Notes under the pieces: generated by a model
Seen by the model: only the letters and a program-made list of their open reading frames with translations
The model's database searches: none
What the model was told of the DNA's origin: nothing
In this document: positions 35,801 through 45,389 of the stretch, piece by piece
How positions within the stretch are numbered: position 1 is the stretch's first letter
How the letters are laid out: every line of letters starts with the position of its first letter
Source: Planctomycetia bacterium
Lineage (GTDB): Bacteria > Planctomycetota > Planctomycetia > Pirellulales > Thermoguttaceae
Direction of reading: 5' to 3'
DNA length: 64,000 nucleotides
Assembly (NCBI GenBank): GCA_030539295.1
Contig: JAUNSJ010000008.1
Location: 62,001-126,000 of the forward strand
Program-made: the position numbers and the translations under genes

Positions 35801-38319
35801 CGAGTACGAAAATCGCCTCTTCCCTCTATGGGGCCGGAATTTTGCAACTCGATAAAGCCGCAACCGACTGGTCACTCACCGGAGATAACAGTAACTGGAC
35901 CGGGACCATTTCCGTTGCTGACGAAACGCACTTAATCGCGGACAACGTCAATGCATTTAACGCCAACACGACGGTTGCCCTTAATAAAAATGCCGTTTTA
36001 GACGCGAAGAAATCAACGACGCTTGGTACGCTTAAACTTTATGACGACGCGGAGCTATCCGCCGGACAAGGGGCGACCCTCTCGCTGAACAAGATTGAAG
36101 AAGTTGACGCGACCAACGTGGCACTTAAGGTGACCGGCCAAGGGGTCGTTGCCCTGAATCAAAACGCGGCCGCTCAATATCACGGGACAACATTCGTCGA
36201 GGACGGCACGCTCAAAATCAATGGCGACAATACGCTTCCGCCAGATGCCGGGACGCGCGGCGAGACCATCTTAAAGAACGGTACACTCTGGCTGAACTAT
36301 AGCGGAATGACGCCGGTCGACGGGGCTGCCTTTAATTCCATCTGGGGCGATGAAACGCTTAGAATCGTCGGCGCCGGGGCCGAGCTGAAAGTGACCGGGG
36401 GACCCCAGGATGTGTCTCTCGACACGCCGCTGGCATTCGAGGCCGATACGACCGACCCGGAGAATCCCGTCGGCGCCGCTCTGAACGTCAATACAAATCT
36501 GCATGACCTGATGCTCACCGGCGAGATTACCGGCACCGGCGCGATGAGCAAGACAGGCCTCGGAAAGCTCATTCTGGCCAATACTTATGCCGCACTGACT
36601 CCCATCGACGCCCCGCTGCCCGCGGGTGGTTCGGAGCCACTTGATGGTCCGGGCGTGCCTGATTTCACACCGGCCAATATCACGTCCTTTACCGCTAAAG
36701 AGGGCACAACGCAACTCGGCGACGGGGAAACCAGCAGTACGCTTTTTGCCAATACGGACGTTACGATTTTGCAAAACGCAACGGTGACCGGTATGGCCGA
36801 CAGTCTCGGCAGCGTCGTGCTCCTTGGCACGTTGAATATGACGAATCGCTCACCCATTACGCTGACCGCCGATGAAGGCGAGAACGCGTTCGTCATGGGC
36901 CCGGACAGTAAGCTCAACCTCTACATGCAGGACGCCGAAAATTACACGCAGTATGAGACGACCAATGGTAGAATCCAGATCGCAGGCGGAACAATGAATC
37001 TGACCGTTGATGATGACTATAAGATCAGAATCAAACTGGGCGATTCACTGGACGTTCTGAAAACGGAAAATGGAACGCTCTCGGCCGATCTGAACAATCT
37101 TCTGCTCACCGATAATGTCGAAGGGAAAAGTCTCGTTGCCAGTATGAAAGATGGCATTCTGACGTTAGTGTTCAAGAAAGTTGACTTTACAGAAACCGCC
37201 GTTGACGAAACAGGAACCTCGGTGGGTGAGTACCTGAACGACGCTTCCGAAGAATTCCAGGGCGACCCGGACAAGACAGATACGTTCAATCTTCTGGAAA
37301 ATTCCATGGCGGTCAATCCGAACATGCAACGGGAACTGTCGGGAGAAGTCTATATGTCGGCCGTGAACGTGCAGGTTAATACGCACATTACACTGCGTGA
37401 AGTGATCCGCGAGGAGTCCATGCCGTCAGGCGAGCAGCAATACACGGGCTGTCTGCGTGGGCAGATGGCGCCCCGAACCGGACTGGCCACCTGGGGGACC
37501 ATGCTCGGTGCCACTGGCGACGTCTCGCCCGATAATAGTGCCGCTGGCTATGACTACGGTATGCTCGGACTCGTGGCCGGCGTTGCGGTCGGCTCCTCGG
37601 AAACCATGCAGGCGGGTGCCTATTATTCCTATATGAACTCGGATATTAAGACCGGGTCCAATATGGGCCACGTCGATATGGACCAGAATATCTTCGGCGG
37701 CTTCTTCCGCTGGAACGATCCGTTTGGCTACGGTCTGGTCCTTGCCAATGGTGGCTTAACCGGCTACGAAGGTGGACGCGGTGTCCAGCTCTATAAGAGC
37801 TATGGGGCGTTCGACGGTGAGCAAAACGGCAAGACGGCAAACGTCTATCTTGAACGCGGTGCACGATTCATGCTGGGCAAGGCCATGCTCCAGCCCTATC
37901 TCGGACTCAGCTATACCTGGATACAGCAGGATGGAATTGACGAACAAGGCAATATCGCCGACCTTCGACTCCGCAGCGACGACCTGAATTACGACAGTTT
38001 TCAAGGTGTGCTCGGCGTTCGACTCGCTCGCGACTTCTGCCTGGCCGGACGCAGCAGCAGGGGATTCCTCTATGCCAATTACGCCCATGAGTTCCTCGAT
38101 ACCGCGGCCGAAGGCGAGTTCACCATGGCCGGATTCGGTCAGGAAGTGGCGCCCTTTAGAGTCGTCGGGGCTGACCTCGGCTCCGAATGGTTCTTCGCCG
38201 GCCTTGGCGGACAGATCCAGCTTTCCGACCGATGGGAACTCTTCGGCAGTGTCGATACGCAGCTGAACTCCTGTGCCACCTTCGTCAGCGGCAACGGCGG
38301 TGCCCGATTCCGCTGGTAA
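32887..38319 (+). CDS. Giant autotransporter with glycine-rich passenger and C-terminal beta-barrel
   Basis: 1810 residues. The signal peptide is MKTPLRLFLALVASFAAC, with possible cleavage after TIMA. Residues 110-330 are strongly glycine-rich (GGNGGSGANGAGGGLGAGGA and similar), then parallel beta-helix repeats of the autotransporter-associated type (LIKEGEGTLLVNGLSTYTGN, TVVRAGTLG) run to about 1450, with a Pro-rich linker near 1240. The last 280 residues are an autotransporter barrel that ends in FRW, as outer-membrane proteins do. The passenger is probably displayed on the cell surface as an adhesin or matrix protein. The start at 32887 has GGAG at seven bases; an ATG directly before it is also possible. 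Confidence 0.92.
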   Translation: MKTPLRLFLALVASFAACNFDSTIMAADGPVAVSSYTELATAIASYNSSTADMTISITGTITLTGELPTIKGLDGTTLTITGGTINGAGVCRGLVVDTAKEDRTEDCKLVVNGTTFKSCVATGGNGGSGANGAGGGLGAGGAIYARTGAVELVDVQFEGNKAQGGNGGHVLQGSTANGAGGGLGGDGASGTAGDETTYPDGRGGNGGGMTADSDGAMANVVAGSGGGESYDPYTDASGKEWNQSAHTEGGLTGLVGGDGNYGGGGAGSTYIGGDGGLGGGGGAGATAGGVGGFGAGGGGSTSVTTSGLGGFAAGDGGYQETITSTKFANLEGGGVGGGGAALGGAVYIEENASVTVSYTKDTTLSGNTVQGGNAGVIDGTTFSGSALAGDGVGQAFFLKDDLTVNVDENATVTMNDTLGGYAGSEKNALDINKGGLIKEGEGTLLVNGLSTYTGNTVVRAGTLGATGTGALSQYSSLVVDGGIVRIDTDQTVVNLFSSTNDNVFGVVNLYSKKLTISEGGDGSDIYYGQILSDGYEKGTGGVLIKNGDGILALAGDSRGRAIIDPATGEPKTDFVNNFTTWVNNGSLWLGNDGALGDGILCYGRTDVNDATHALLFGERVEKIDNEIMLYGNATAMRIGTASDNTDANYSVELAGRISTKESGSPAMIVQMADANQTVLFSNTGINDEGSWSQSRSNAFNELQIKKGTVNIVTEKIAGATPEADQWYTGLGNTSLVNLADGNTLVISGEEAEETLFLHNTIHFNDGLLRITNAIEGQDIALTGIIEGAGGMNVDLLDADDRLSLVRATATYTGKTLLTNGILDISQASGKAVHLGGLMTNEQTQSAVLVVGSKTLAVSSDENLTFIGKITDSLDTPSAENPVTIAKAGTGTWNLGLAEGSNVASVTVNKGFLSDADGSLQDTVIYLCAEGGFTTNGDETSRYRVLDKLNASTAGSKLQVLADDILVLSDQNASTKIASSLYGAGILQLDKAATDWSLTGDNSNWTGTISVADETHLIADNVNAFNANTTVALNKNAVLDAKKSTTLGTLKLYDDAELSAGQGATLSLNKIEEVDATNVALKVTGQGVVALNQNAAAQYHGTTFVEDGTLKINGDNTLPPDAGTRGETILKNGTLWLNYSGMTPVDGAAFNSIWGDETLRIVGAGAELKVTGGPQDVSLDTPLAFEADTTDPENPVGAALNVNTNLHDLMLTGEITGTGAMSKTGLGKLILANTYAALTPIDAPLPAGGSEPLDGPGVPDFTPANITSFTAKEGTTQLGDGETSSTLFANTDVTILQNATVTGMADSLGSVVLLGTLNMTNRSPITLTADEGENAFVMGPDSKLNLYMQDAENYTQYETTNGRIQIAGGTMNLTVDDDYKIRIKLGDSLDVLKTENGTLSADLNNLLLTDNVEGKSLVASMKDGILTLVFKKVDFTETAVDETGTSVGEYLNDASEEFQGDPDKTDTFNLLENSMAVNPNMQRELSGEVYMSAVNVQVNTHITLREVIREESMPSGEQQYTGCLRGQMAPRTGLATWGTMLGATGDVSPDNSAAGYDYGMLGLVAGVAVGSSETMQAGAYYSYMNSDIKTGSNMGHVDMDQNIFGGFFRWNDPFGYGLVLANGGLTGYEGGRGVQLYKSYGAFDGEQNGKTANVYLERGARFMLGKAMLQPYLGLSYTWIQQDGIDEQGNIADLRLRSDDLNYDSFQGVLGVRLARDFCLAGRSSRGFLYANYAHEFLDTAAEGEFTMAGFGQEVAPFRVVGADLGSEWFFAGLGGQIQLSDRWELFGSVDTQLNSCATFVSGNGGARFRW

Positions 38320-38336
38320 GACCGTTCCCGACTTGT

Positions 38337-38363
38337 GTTCCCGACCTGCTTGCAGTCGGGAAC
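38337..38363. repeat. Single hairpin repeat unit, 18 bp after the autotransporter stop
   Basis: GTTCCCGAC (38337-38345) pairs with GTCGGGAAC (38355-38363). A partial unit precedes it. It may act as a terminator or mRNA-end structure, though no T-run follows. The rest of the gap to 38665 holds the pfkA promoter and no gene. Confidence 0.8.
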
Positions 38364-38410
38364 TTGGCAAAAGGGATAAAAAGGTGTCCCCTCCCAAGGG
38401 GGAGGAACTG

Positions 38411-38419
38411 TGGTATAAT
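38411..38419 (+). promoter_or_regulatory. Extended -10 promoter candidate for pfkA
   Basis: TGGTATAAT: a perfect TATAAT (38414-38419) with TG one base upstream. No -35 box is evident. A small hairpin (CCTCCC-AAGG-GGGAGG, 38388-38403) lies just upstream. The leader would be about 240 nt. Confidence 0.5.
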
Positions 38420-38665
38420 AGCAAGCAGCGCCGGTGGTTTCCGAGGCTGCGGTTTGTCCCTGATTCCGCGTTTGAGGGGTGTTGGGTCAATAGGCGGGCG
38501 AAATGGCGAGTCATGCTCAGAACAGGGCGCGTATGCCCGATGCGGGCAGTTGCGTGTTGATTGGCTGTAACGGGTGAGCTGACGGGAAACCGGTGGACCG
38601 CAAAGTGTGGCCGGGGTGCGTAAGTCGAACGAGTTCGAGAAGAAGGAAAAAGACGGAGAAGGGTT

Positions 38666-39655
38666 ATGAAAATAGGTGTCTTGTGCAGTGGTGGCGATGC
38701 GCCTGGCATGAATCCGGCGCTGCGAGCTATCGTGCGAACGGCGGGGTATTTTAAAGATGAAGTGGTCGGGATTCAGCATGGGTATCAGGGACTGTTGGAC
38801 GAGGAGTTTTTGACCGGTGATAATATGCCGCGCGATATAGGCGTTCGTGCCGTTTCCGGACTTACCAGTAAAGGCGGAACCATTCTGCACAGTAGTCGCT
38901 GTAAGGAGTTCATGACGGAAGCAGGCGTGCGCAAGGCGGCGGATATTCTTCGCAAGCATAAGTTCGACGCGCTCATTCCGATCGGCGGAAACGGTACGCT
39001 CGCCGGCGCACTTGAGCTTTCCAAGTATTGGGATGGTCAAATTATTGGCCTGCCTGGCACTATTGACAATGACCTGCTCGGTACCGATTACACGATCGGA
39101 TTCGCAACAGCGGTGCAAACGGCGGTCGAGGCAATCGATAAATTGCGTGATACAGCCGGGAGTCACGATATGATGTTTATCGTTGAGGTTATGGGTCGCC
39201 ATTGCGGGGACCTGGCTCTGACGACCGCTATTGCCGGCGGCTGCGAGGTGGTCGCGGTTCCGGAGATCCCCACGTCGATCGACAATATTATTGCCAGCCT
39301 GCATAAATTCAAAAATCTTGGTAAGAAGTCCATGATTATGGTCGTCGCTGAAGGCGATGATCTGGGCGGCGCGATCGAAATGCTCGCCCGACTCAAGGAG
39401 GCAGGCAGCCCCTATGAAATGCGCGTTGTCGTTCTGGGCCATGTCCAGCGTGGCGGCTCGCCTGTCCCTGCCGATCGCGTTCTGGCAACGAAACTCGGAT
39501 GCTTTGCCGTCGATTCCCTGCACAAGGGCGAGACCGGGAAAATGGTCGGCGAAATTGGTAATCAGCTCGTTCTTACCCCGCTTAGCGACGTCATAGTCGA
39601 TCATCGTCAGGTCTCTCCTGCCATGCTCGACCTGCTGGAAGTTATTGCCAGTTGA
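38666..39655 (+). CDS. pfkA: 6-phosphofructokinase
   Basis: 329 residues. Phosphorylates fructose-6-phosphate in glycolysis. Active-site motifs: GGDAPGMN (9-16), IGGNGT (106-111), and PGTIDND (130-136) with the catalytic Asp134. Gly110 and Gly131, in place of the Asp and Lys of PPi-dependent enzymes, point to ATP as donor. EVMGRHCGDLAL and VLGHVQRGGSP are family signatures. First gene of a group with dapF (23 bp gap) and a transporter. Confidence 0.95.
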   Translation: MKIGVLCSGGDAPGMNPALRAIVRTAGYFKDEVVGIQHGYQGLLDEEFLTGDNMPRDIGVRAVSGLTSKGGTILHSSRCKEFMTEAGVRKAADILRKHKFDALIPIGGNGTLAGALELSKYWDGQIIGLPGTIDNDLLGTDYTIGFATAVQTAVEAIDKLRDTAGSHDMMFIVEVMGRHCGDLALTTAIAGGCEVVAVPEIPTSIDNIIASLHKFKNLGKKSMIMVVAEGDDLGGAIEMLARLKEAGSPYEMRVVVLGHVQRGGSPVPADRVLATKLGCFAVDSLHKGETGKMVGEIGNQLVLTPLSDVIVDHRQVSPAMLDLLEVIAS

Positions 39656-39678
39656 TCTTGTTTTGAAGGGAATTTTCG

Positions 39679-40530
39679 ATGCGATTCACAAAAATGCAAG
39701 GTGCCGGTAATGATTATGTCTACGTCGACTGCTTTAACGAGACCTTACCGGACTCGCCTGACGTTCTGGCCGGGAAAGTGGCTGATCGTCATTTTGGCAT
39801 CGGGAGCGACGGACTCGTACTGATCTGTCCTTCCGAGTTGGCCGATGCCCAAATGCGCATGTTCAATCCGGACGGGTCCGAAAGCGAAATGTGCGGAAAC
39901 GCGATACGTTGCGTGGCCAAATACCTCTTCGATCATCGTATTTGCCAAAAAGAGCAAATGACCATCCAGACAGGAGCCGGCCTGCTGACAATAACAGTGG
40001 AAGTGGAACGCGGACGCGTTGTGCGAGCAAGGGTCGATATGGGTGAACCTGTCCTTCAGGCAGACTTGGTACCGACCACGCTGCAATCGTGTTCGGGAGA
40101 AGGACCGGTCGTCCTTGTGCCTCTTCTTGTTGACGGTGCCGTTTTTAATGCGACGTGTGTTTCAATGGGTAATCCGCACGCGGTTTTTTTCGTCGACGCG
40201 ATTACCGATCGTCATATAACGGAGTACGGACCGAAAATAGAGACGCACGCGAGTTTTCCGCGTCGGACGAACGTTGAATTTGTCGAGATTTTAACTCGTG
40301 GTGAACTTCGTATGCGGGTCTGGGAACGCGGGACCGGCGAGACGATGGCGTGTGGAACCGGCGCTTGTGCGACAGCGGTCGCTGCGGTTCTGGCCGGGGT
40401 CGCGGACCGTCATGTAACGATTCATCTGCGCGGGGGCGATCTGGAAATCGACTGGAATGAGCAGACGAATCATGTCATTATGACCGGACCGGCCGTGGAA
40501 GTTTTTTCCGGTGAGATAGACTTCGAATGA
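39679..40530 (+). CDS. dapF: Diaminopimelate epimerase
   Basis: 283 residues. Interconverts LL- and meso-diaminopimelate for lysine and peptidoglycan synthesis. The two catalytic cysteines are Cys72 ([14 protein letters not shown]) and Cys225 ([16 protein letters not shown]). The N-terminus [15 protein letters not shown] is typical. Its presence agrees with the view that planctomycetes make peptidoglycan. It overlaps the next gene by 4 bp. Confidence 0.97.
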   Translation: MRFTKMQGAGNDYVYVDCFNETLPDSPDVLAGKVADRHFGIGSDGLVLICPSELADAQMRMFNPDGSESEMCGNAIRCVAKYLFDHRICQKEQMTIQTGAGLLTITVEVERGRVVRARVDMGEPVLQADLVPTTLQSCSGEGPVVLVPLLVDGAVFNATCVSMGNPHAVFFVDAITDRHITEYGPKIETHASFPRRTNVEFVEILTRGELRMRVWERGTGETMACGTGACATAVAAVLAGVADRHVTIHLRGGDLEIDWNEQTNHVIMTGPAVEVFSGEIDFE

Positions 40531-41435
40531 GACAGATTCGATCGCTGGGTTTGATTCTTGCGTTTTTGGTCGGCTTTTCCGTACCGGGGCTGCACGAATG
40601 GATTTGGCTGGTTCCCTGGTTCGTCCGACTTATGCTCTTTACGGTTTTTGTGGAATGCCGTTTGGACCTGATTCGCATACGCAGGAGTCACTTCGCGCTG
40701 CTCTTTGCAAATCTTGCAATAGGCATGGCCGGCTGCGCACTTTTTAGAATGTTTAACTGCGAAACGCTTGCGCAGACGGCCTACTTTCTCGGCATAGCGC
40801 CAACGGCGATCAGTGCCCCGGCGATTATGGAATGTCTCAAAGGCAAGGTGGAATACGTTATAACAGCATTTCTTTTGAGCACGGCGGCCGTTGCTGCTTC
40901 ACTGCCGTTCTGCCTTCCGTGGGCGGTCGGTTCCGCGACGCCGGGCGCGTTCCTGGCCGTCTGCGAACGAGTGGGGTCTGTTATTGTCCTGCCGGTTGTG
41001 GCGGCTCTTCTCCTCCGCTTCTTCGTTCCTGCGTCCATACATTATTTAAAAAAGTTGAATAGTCTCATACTCGTTTTGTGGATGCTCACGGTTGCCATAA
41101 TCTGTTCCGGAGCTTCTGCGTTTATGCAATCGGAAGTGAACGTATCACGACTTGTCCTGCTTGTGACAGCGGTCGTTTCCATGGTTTTTTGCCTGTTGCA
41201 GTTTTCACTCGGCTATCTTTTGGGAGAACGGGGCTACCGTCGTGAGGCGAGTCAGTCGCTCGGCCAGAAAAATACAAGTATTTGCATTTATCTGGCGCTT
41301 ACCTTTGCGAATCCTCTGGTCGCGCTCGGTCCGACGTTTTATGTCGTCTGGCACAATTTATGGAACGCGTGGCAAATGGGTTTTAATACCATAGACAAGC
41401 CAGACGTGCAGCGGGAAACGCGTCCAGGTCGTTAA
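40527..41435 (+). CDS. BASS-type (bile acid:sodium symporter family) transporter
   Basis: 302 residues with about nine or ten membrane spans. The late motif [36 protein letters not shown] and the early [20 protein letters not shown] fit the BASS/SBF superfamily, which moves organic anions with sodium; bacterial substrates include pantoate and keto-acids. The actual substrate is unknown. The ATG overlaps the dapF stop (ATGA), suggesting co-translation. Confidence 0.8.
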   Translation: MRQIRSLGLILAFLVGFSVPGLHEWIWLVPWFVRLMLFTVFVECRLDLIRIRRSHFALLFANLAIGMAGCALFRMFNCETLAQTAYFLGIAPTAISAPAIMECLKGKVEYVITAFLLSTAAVAASLPFCLPWAVGSATPGAFLAVCERVGSVIVLPVVAALLLRFFVPASIHYLKKLNSLILVLWMLTVAIICSGASAFMQSEVNVSRLVLLVTAVVSMVFCLLQFSLGYLLGERGYRREASQSLGQKNTSICIYLALTFANPLVALGPTFYVVWHNLWNAWQMGFNTIDKPDVQRETRPGR

Positions 41436-41478
41436 AACGGGCCGGAAGACGCGTGTGTTTTACCCCGTAAACAGCTTT

Positions 41479-43389
41479 TTATTTCACTTTTTGCAATGTG
41501 GATTCCAGCTCATCGACAAGCTCCGCAAACCGCGTCATTGCAGCGTCAATAGCGTCTGGTCGGGTCATGTCGACGCCTGCCCTGGCAAGTATTTCCAGCG
41601 GCGCCGCGGCACAACCGCCGGTTAAAAGTTCAAAATATTCCTGACGCTCTTTCTCGCCGCCACTACGAACACGTAGGGCAAGCGTCATCGCCGCGGAAAG
41701 TCCCGTTGCATACTGATACACGTAATATGGACGGTAGAAATGCGGTATGCGGAAGCATTCAAGTTCCAGTTCCGCATCAATAGTGAAGTTGGGACCAAAC
41801 CATTCTTCAAGCAAAGCGCGATAAAGCTGGCGAAAGGTTACGGCGGTGAGCGTTCCGCCCTGTTCGATAATTTCGTGTGATTGACGTTCGAATTCGGAGA
41901 ACATGGCCTGGCGGAAAATGGTCGCACGAATCGCGTCTATCTCGCGACAGAGCAGATTGGCACGTTCCAGTGGGTCACGTGCCTGTTCCAGCAGCATGGC
42001 CGAAAGCAACTCTTCATTAAACGTGCTGGCAATTTCCGCGAGAAAGATTGGATAATCGTAATACTGATACAATTGCGATTTGGCGGAATACCAGCTGTGC
42101 ATGGAATGACCCGCTTCGTGCGCGAGCGTAAAAACGCTGTCGAGCAGTTCCGGCGTGTAATTCAACATGAGATACGGCGAAGCATCATAACTCGGATAGC
42201 TGAATGCACCTGACTGTTTATTTTTATTTTCGTAACGGTCACACCATCGTTCTGTGGTCAAGCCTTTCTGCAGAGTCCGAATGTACTCTTTTCCGAGCGG
42301 CTGCAAAGCTTGAAGAACGAGCTGAACTCCCGCTTCCCAGGGGTACAATTTTTGAGTCGTCGGGATAAGCGGGGTATTGGCGTCGTAAAAATGAATGTTT
42401 CGCAGACGGAGTCTCTTTCGCCTTATTTCATAGTAGCGATAGAGTGTCGGAAGAGTACGACGTATGGCTGCAATGAGGTTGTTATAAACAGTGTGTGGAA
42501 TCTCATCGGAAAAGAGTGAGGCATCCAGCACGGTGGGAAAATTCTTCGCGCGAGCGTAGAAAACATCCTTCTTAATCGAACCGGCCAAAAGTGCGGCCAG
42601 CGTATTCTGATGTTGATCGTAGCCTTCATATAAATTAAAAAAAGCCTGTTTTCGTACATCACGATTCGGTGCATGGAGAAAAGTCTGAAACGTTCCACTG
42701 GTGAGCGGACGTTCAACGCCTTTGGCGTCCCGTACCGGTTTAAATGTGAGGTCGGAATCGTTGAGCATGGAGAATGCGTGCGAAGCCGTACCTGCCATAT
42801 CGCCGGTCGCGGCGATCAGTTTTTCCTCTTGTGCCCCGAGCGTGTGCGGTTTCATTCGCCGAACGCGTGCCAAATGTACTTGCCACGTTTGCAGGCACGG
42901 ACTGCTTACAAGACGATTCCATTTCGCATTGGAAAGGGCAAGTAATTCCGGCGTAACGAAGCTGGTCAGTTTACGCAGCTGAATAAAGGACGTTTGCATA
43001 CGACCGCGAAAATCCTGATATTTTGGATTTGTGACGTCTTCTGTCATTTTGAGGTACGCGTAGAGTATGAGACGTTCGGCGCGGCGTGTCAAGTCCGATT
43101 CAAAAGAGAGCCAGGCAGCGAGTGTGTCCGCGTCGTGCAACTTTCCCTTGTATTCCGAAATGTGTTCGAACTCGTTGAGCCATTGCTTATAGGTACGTTC
43201 CCACGCGGCGTCGGAGGAAAAGACCCGGGTCAGATTCCAGGTCTCAGCACGTGGAACGCTCGCTCGCGGGCGGGTCGCCATTTCCAATTCCGTGCTTGCG
43301 GCTCCGGCTTTGCGTGAGAGAACCGGACGGAAAGAGGCGTCGCCATTGCTATTTATGTGCATAAAATGATTTTTTCTGTTAGGTGTCAT
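41479..43389 (-). CDS. pepF: Oligoendopeptidase F (M3 family)
   Basis: 636 residues. A cytoplasmic zinc peptidase that cuts short peptides. The zinc motif is HEAGH (His424, Glu425, His428) in FTLAHEAGHSMHSWYS; the family N-terminus RAETWNLTRVFSSDAAWERT starts at about residue 46 and ASTFNEELLSAMLLEQA gives the third ligand. The first 36 residues are not conserved in character and no ribosome site is clear, so Met37 (43281) may be the real start. Confidence 0.93.
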   Translation of the reverse strand: MTPNRKNHFMHINSNGDASFRPVLSRKAGAASTELEMATRPRASVPRAETWNLTRVFSSDAAWERTYKQWLNEFEHISEYKGKLHDADTLAAWLSFESDLTRRAERLILYAYLKMTEDVTNPKYQDFRGRMQTSFIQLRKLTSFVTPELLALSNAKWNRLVSSPCLQTWQVHLARVRRMKPHTLGAQEEKLIAATGDMAGTASHAFSMLNDSDLTFKPVRDAKGVERPLTSGTFQTFLHAPNRDVRKQAFFNLYEGYDQHQNTLAALLAGSIKKDVFYARAKNFPTVLDASLFSDEIPHTVYNNLIAAIRRTLPTLYRYYEIRRKRLRLRNIHFYDANTPLIPTTQKLYPWEAGVQLVLQALQPLGKEYIRTLQKGLTTERWCDRYENKNKQSGAFSYPSYDASPYLMLNYTPELLDSVFTLAHEAGHSMHSWYSAKSQLYQYYDYPIFLAEIASTFNEELLSAMLLEQARDPLERANLLCREIDAIRATIFRQAMFSEFERQSHEIIEQGGTLTAVTFRQLYRALLEEWFGPNFTIDAELELECFRIPHFYRPYYVYQYATGLSAAMTLALRVRSGGEKERQEYFELLTGGCAAAPLEILARAGVDMTRPDAIDAAMTRFAELVDELESTLQKVK

Positions 43390-43464
43390 AATGATTGTGT
43401 TTGTTGAAAACTTTCTTTGCGCGAACTTTTTACAGGGTTAGGGAACGGACCAAAGTCGCTGAAA

Positions 43465-44010
43465 CTATTTTTCCGGCTTGGACGAAAAGCCGACGGACGC
43501 GGCGCCAGGCGGCTCTTCCGGCTTGCCGAATCGTGCGTTCATGTCCTCACACGGGGGCGGACACGGCGTTACGACTTTAATTCGGACCCGTACCGGTTCA
43601 TACCAGTATTCCCCGGGCGTGGGGACGCGAACCGGCATCAGCTCCAGTTGCCCTGTGCACGGATTGTATTGTTCCCGCTGCTCGATCTGAAACTGTTGGT
43701 CCGGCGGAAGATTTGTACGCAGTTGCATTTGCGTTTCTTCGCGGAAGTAAAAGGAATAGCACTGACCATCGGACCCGCGCACGGTTAGTGCGGTCTCCGG
43801 AGAAACCGCGAGACGTTCGAGGTCGGCAGGAGTTTTTGCGCTCTGTTCCAGGACCGGTACGTGCGGAGCCATCCCGGGGCAGTAGGGGCGCTGATACGTG
43901 GTCCGCTCCTTTGCCCCGCCCCAGAGACAGTCGCCGGCGTCTTCCGCAGTGAAACCCGGACCTGTTGCCAGGATCACTGTGAAGATCATTATTGTCGCCA
44001 TTTGCCGCAT
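43465..44010 (-). CDS. Secreted hypothetical protein
   Basis: 181 residues. The N-terminus (MATIMIFTVILATGPGFTAED) is a short signal peptide. The mature part has five cysteines and Pro-rich stretches (YCPGMAPHVPVLE, CPPPCEDMNARFGKPEEPPG), which suggests a periplasmic or surface protein. I do not recognise the family. A weak ribosome site and a second Met four codons in leave the start uncertain. It stands alone between pepF and DUF502. Confidence 0.65.
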   Translation of the reverse strand: MRQMATIMIFTVILATGPGFTAEDAGDCLWGGAKERTTYQRPYCPGMAPHVPVLEQSAKTPADLERLAVSPETALTVRGSDGQCYSFYFREETQMQLRTNLPPDQQFQIEQREQYNPCTGQLELMPVRVPTPGEYWYEPVRVRIKVVTPCPPPCEDMNARFGKPEEPPGAASVGFSSKPEK

Positions 44011-44132
44011 GTATCTGCTCTTTTACACTTTTTTGTGCATAAAAATAAAAACCTGTCCAAATGCGCCAGTATACGTTCGACTTGTCACACTTTTTTTATT
44101 CCTGGACAAATTACCCTGTCGCGATTACGCAA

Positions 44133-44765
44133 TTATTTCTTGGACGTTACTCCCATGGAAACATAGAGGCTGATGAGCGATTCAATACTCATCTCGGCCG
44201 GAACAACATCGTCGCAAGGCACGTAGACCATCGCACCGCCGAAGGGAACCGGCGCCGTTGGTATAATAACCAGATTATAGCGACCGCCGGCAATTTCATA
44301 AACGTTTCCGTTGGGCATAAGCGCAAGGAAGAGAGAGCCAGGCGCGGAGCCGAATCGGCAATAGACCGGCAGCATATTTTTCATGTCCTGATTCCCATCC
44401 TTGTTCATCAGGTCGGTAAACTGTCGGGCGGTTCCGTAGATAGGGCCAACAATCGGGATCCGCTTAATCAGGGCGTCGAACCAGTGCACGGCCATTTTGC
44501 GCGTAATGACGTCGACGAAAACGCCGAGTGCAAAGACGATAAAGAGCACAATGAGCCAGCCGAACAGGTAAGCGAGCACACCGCCGGACGAGAATCGTAT
44601 GCCGATCGCGCTGAGCATACGTCCGGTTACCGTTTCCGGACCGAACCAGGTTATAAAAAAGTTTGAGCACCATGCAACGATGGCAACCGTTACGACGAAG
44701 GGCAGGATAAAGAGCACTCCTGACAAAAAGTAGCGAAAAAGTTGCTTGATCAGTGACGTTTTCAT
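44133..44765 (-). CDS. DUF502 family membrane protein
   Basis: 210 residues. Two membrane spans (about 9-33 and 60-87) are followed by the DUF502 signature IPIVGPIYGTARQFTDLM and GGAMVYVPCDDVVPAEMSIE. Function of the family is not established; it occurs widely in bacteria and plants. A good ribosome site (GAGGAG) precedes it. It lies 39 bp after the gene at 44805-45389, so the two may be co-transcribed. Confidence 0.92.
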   Translation of the reverse strand: MKTSLIKQLFRYFLSGVLFILPFVVTVAIVAWCSNFFITWFGPETVTGRMLSAIGIRFSSGGVLAYLFGWLIVLFIVFALGVFVDVITRKMAVHWFDALIKRIPIVGPIYGTARQFTDLMNKDGNQDMKNMLPVYCRFGSAPGSLFLALMPNGNVYEIAGGRYNLVIIPTAPVPFGGAMVYVPCDDVVPAEMSIESLISLYVSMGVTSKK

Positions 44766-44804
44766 TGTGTTGTCTCCTCGCAGGTTGCGTTGTGTGAAAA
44801 AAAA

Positions 44805-45389
44805 TTAATCCATCGCGCAGCCGGGCAAATGACGGCGGCATGGTGGTGTGAGTTTGGGAGGAAGCTGTCCCTCGTGCGTTTCCTGCCAAAGGTCACGGTC
44901 TTCTTCCGAGGCATAATACATCAGCCAGAGCTCTTCGTTATCGATATCGCTCCGATTACAGCAGTCCCAGTGATGATACAGGGAAGGGTTGTCGATTTTC
45001 TTTTCACGAATGGGTAAGATATCCTTAACAATCATTTGATACAGTTCGCGGTCGCTCAAGTGGTCGGCGTAGTCGAGGATAATCCCCTTATCGAAGAGGC
45101 GATTAACGACATCGGCGAGTATTTCTGAAACCTGACTCTCGGACAGGAGGGAAGCCGGCGGCAGGTTCAAAGGCGGATTGAACCAGTCGCGAATCGGCAG
45201 TTCCGGGGCACGCTCCCAATCGAGCATGGACGCGAGAAAATCGTTTACGCTTTCCAGCGGCCAGCTTTGTACATTGACACGCGAAATGGCTTCATCGTAG
45301 TACGGCTCCAACTCCGTGCGAAGCTCGGCATTGCGGATCAATTCCTCGACGTCGTCTATCGGACGCACTGTATTGCAAAAAGTGTCCAT
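44805..45389 (-). CDS. Hypothetical cytoplasmic protein
   Basis: 194 residues, acidic, no signal or membrane span. Segments PYYDEAISRVNVQSWPLESVNDFLASMLDWERAP and SDRELYQMIVKDILPIREKK look like a helical domain; WDCCNRSDIDNEELWLMYYASEEDRDLW follows. I do not recognise a family. Placement before DUF502 with AAAGGG upstream of the ATG supports a real gene. Confidence 0.65.
   Translation of the reverse strand: MDTFCNTVRPIDDVEELIRNAELRTELEPYYDEAISRVNVQSWPLESVNDFLASMLDWERAPELPIRDWFNPPLNLPPASLLSESQVSEILADVVNRLFDKGIILDYADHLSDRELYQMIVKDILPIREKKIDNPSLYHHWDCCNRSDIDNEELWLMYYASEEDRDLWQETHEGQLPPKLTPPCRRHLPGCAMD

Noticed and set aside
38285-39604. Long open frame of 439 codons opposite pfkA
   Set aside because: Shadow of pfkA and of the intergenic repeat; no protein-like motifs.
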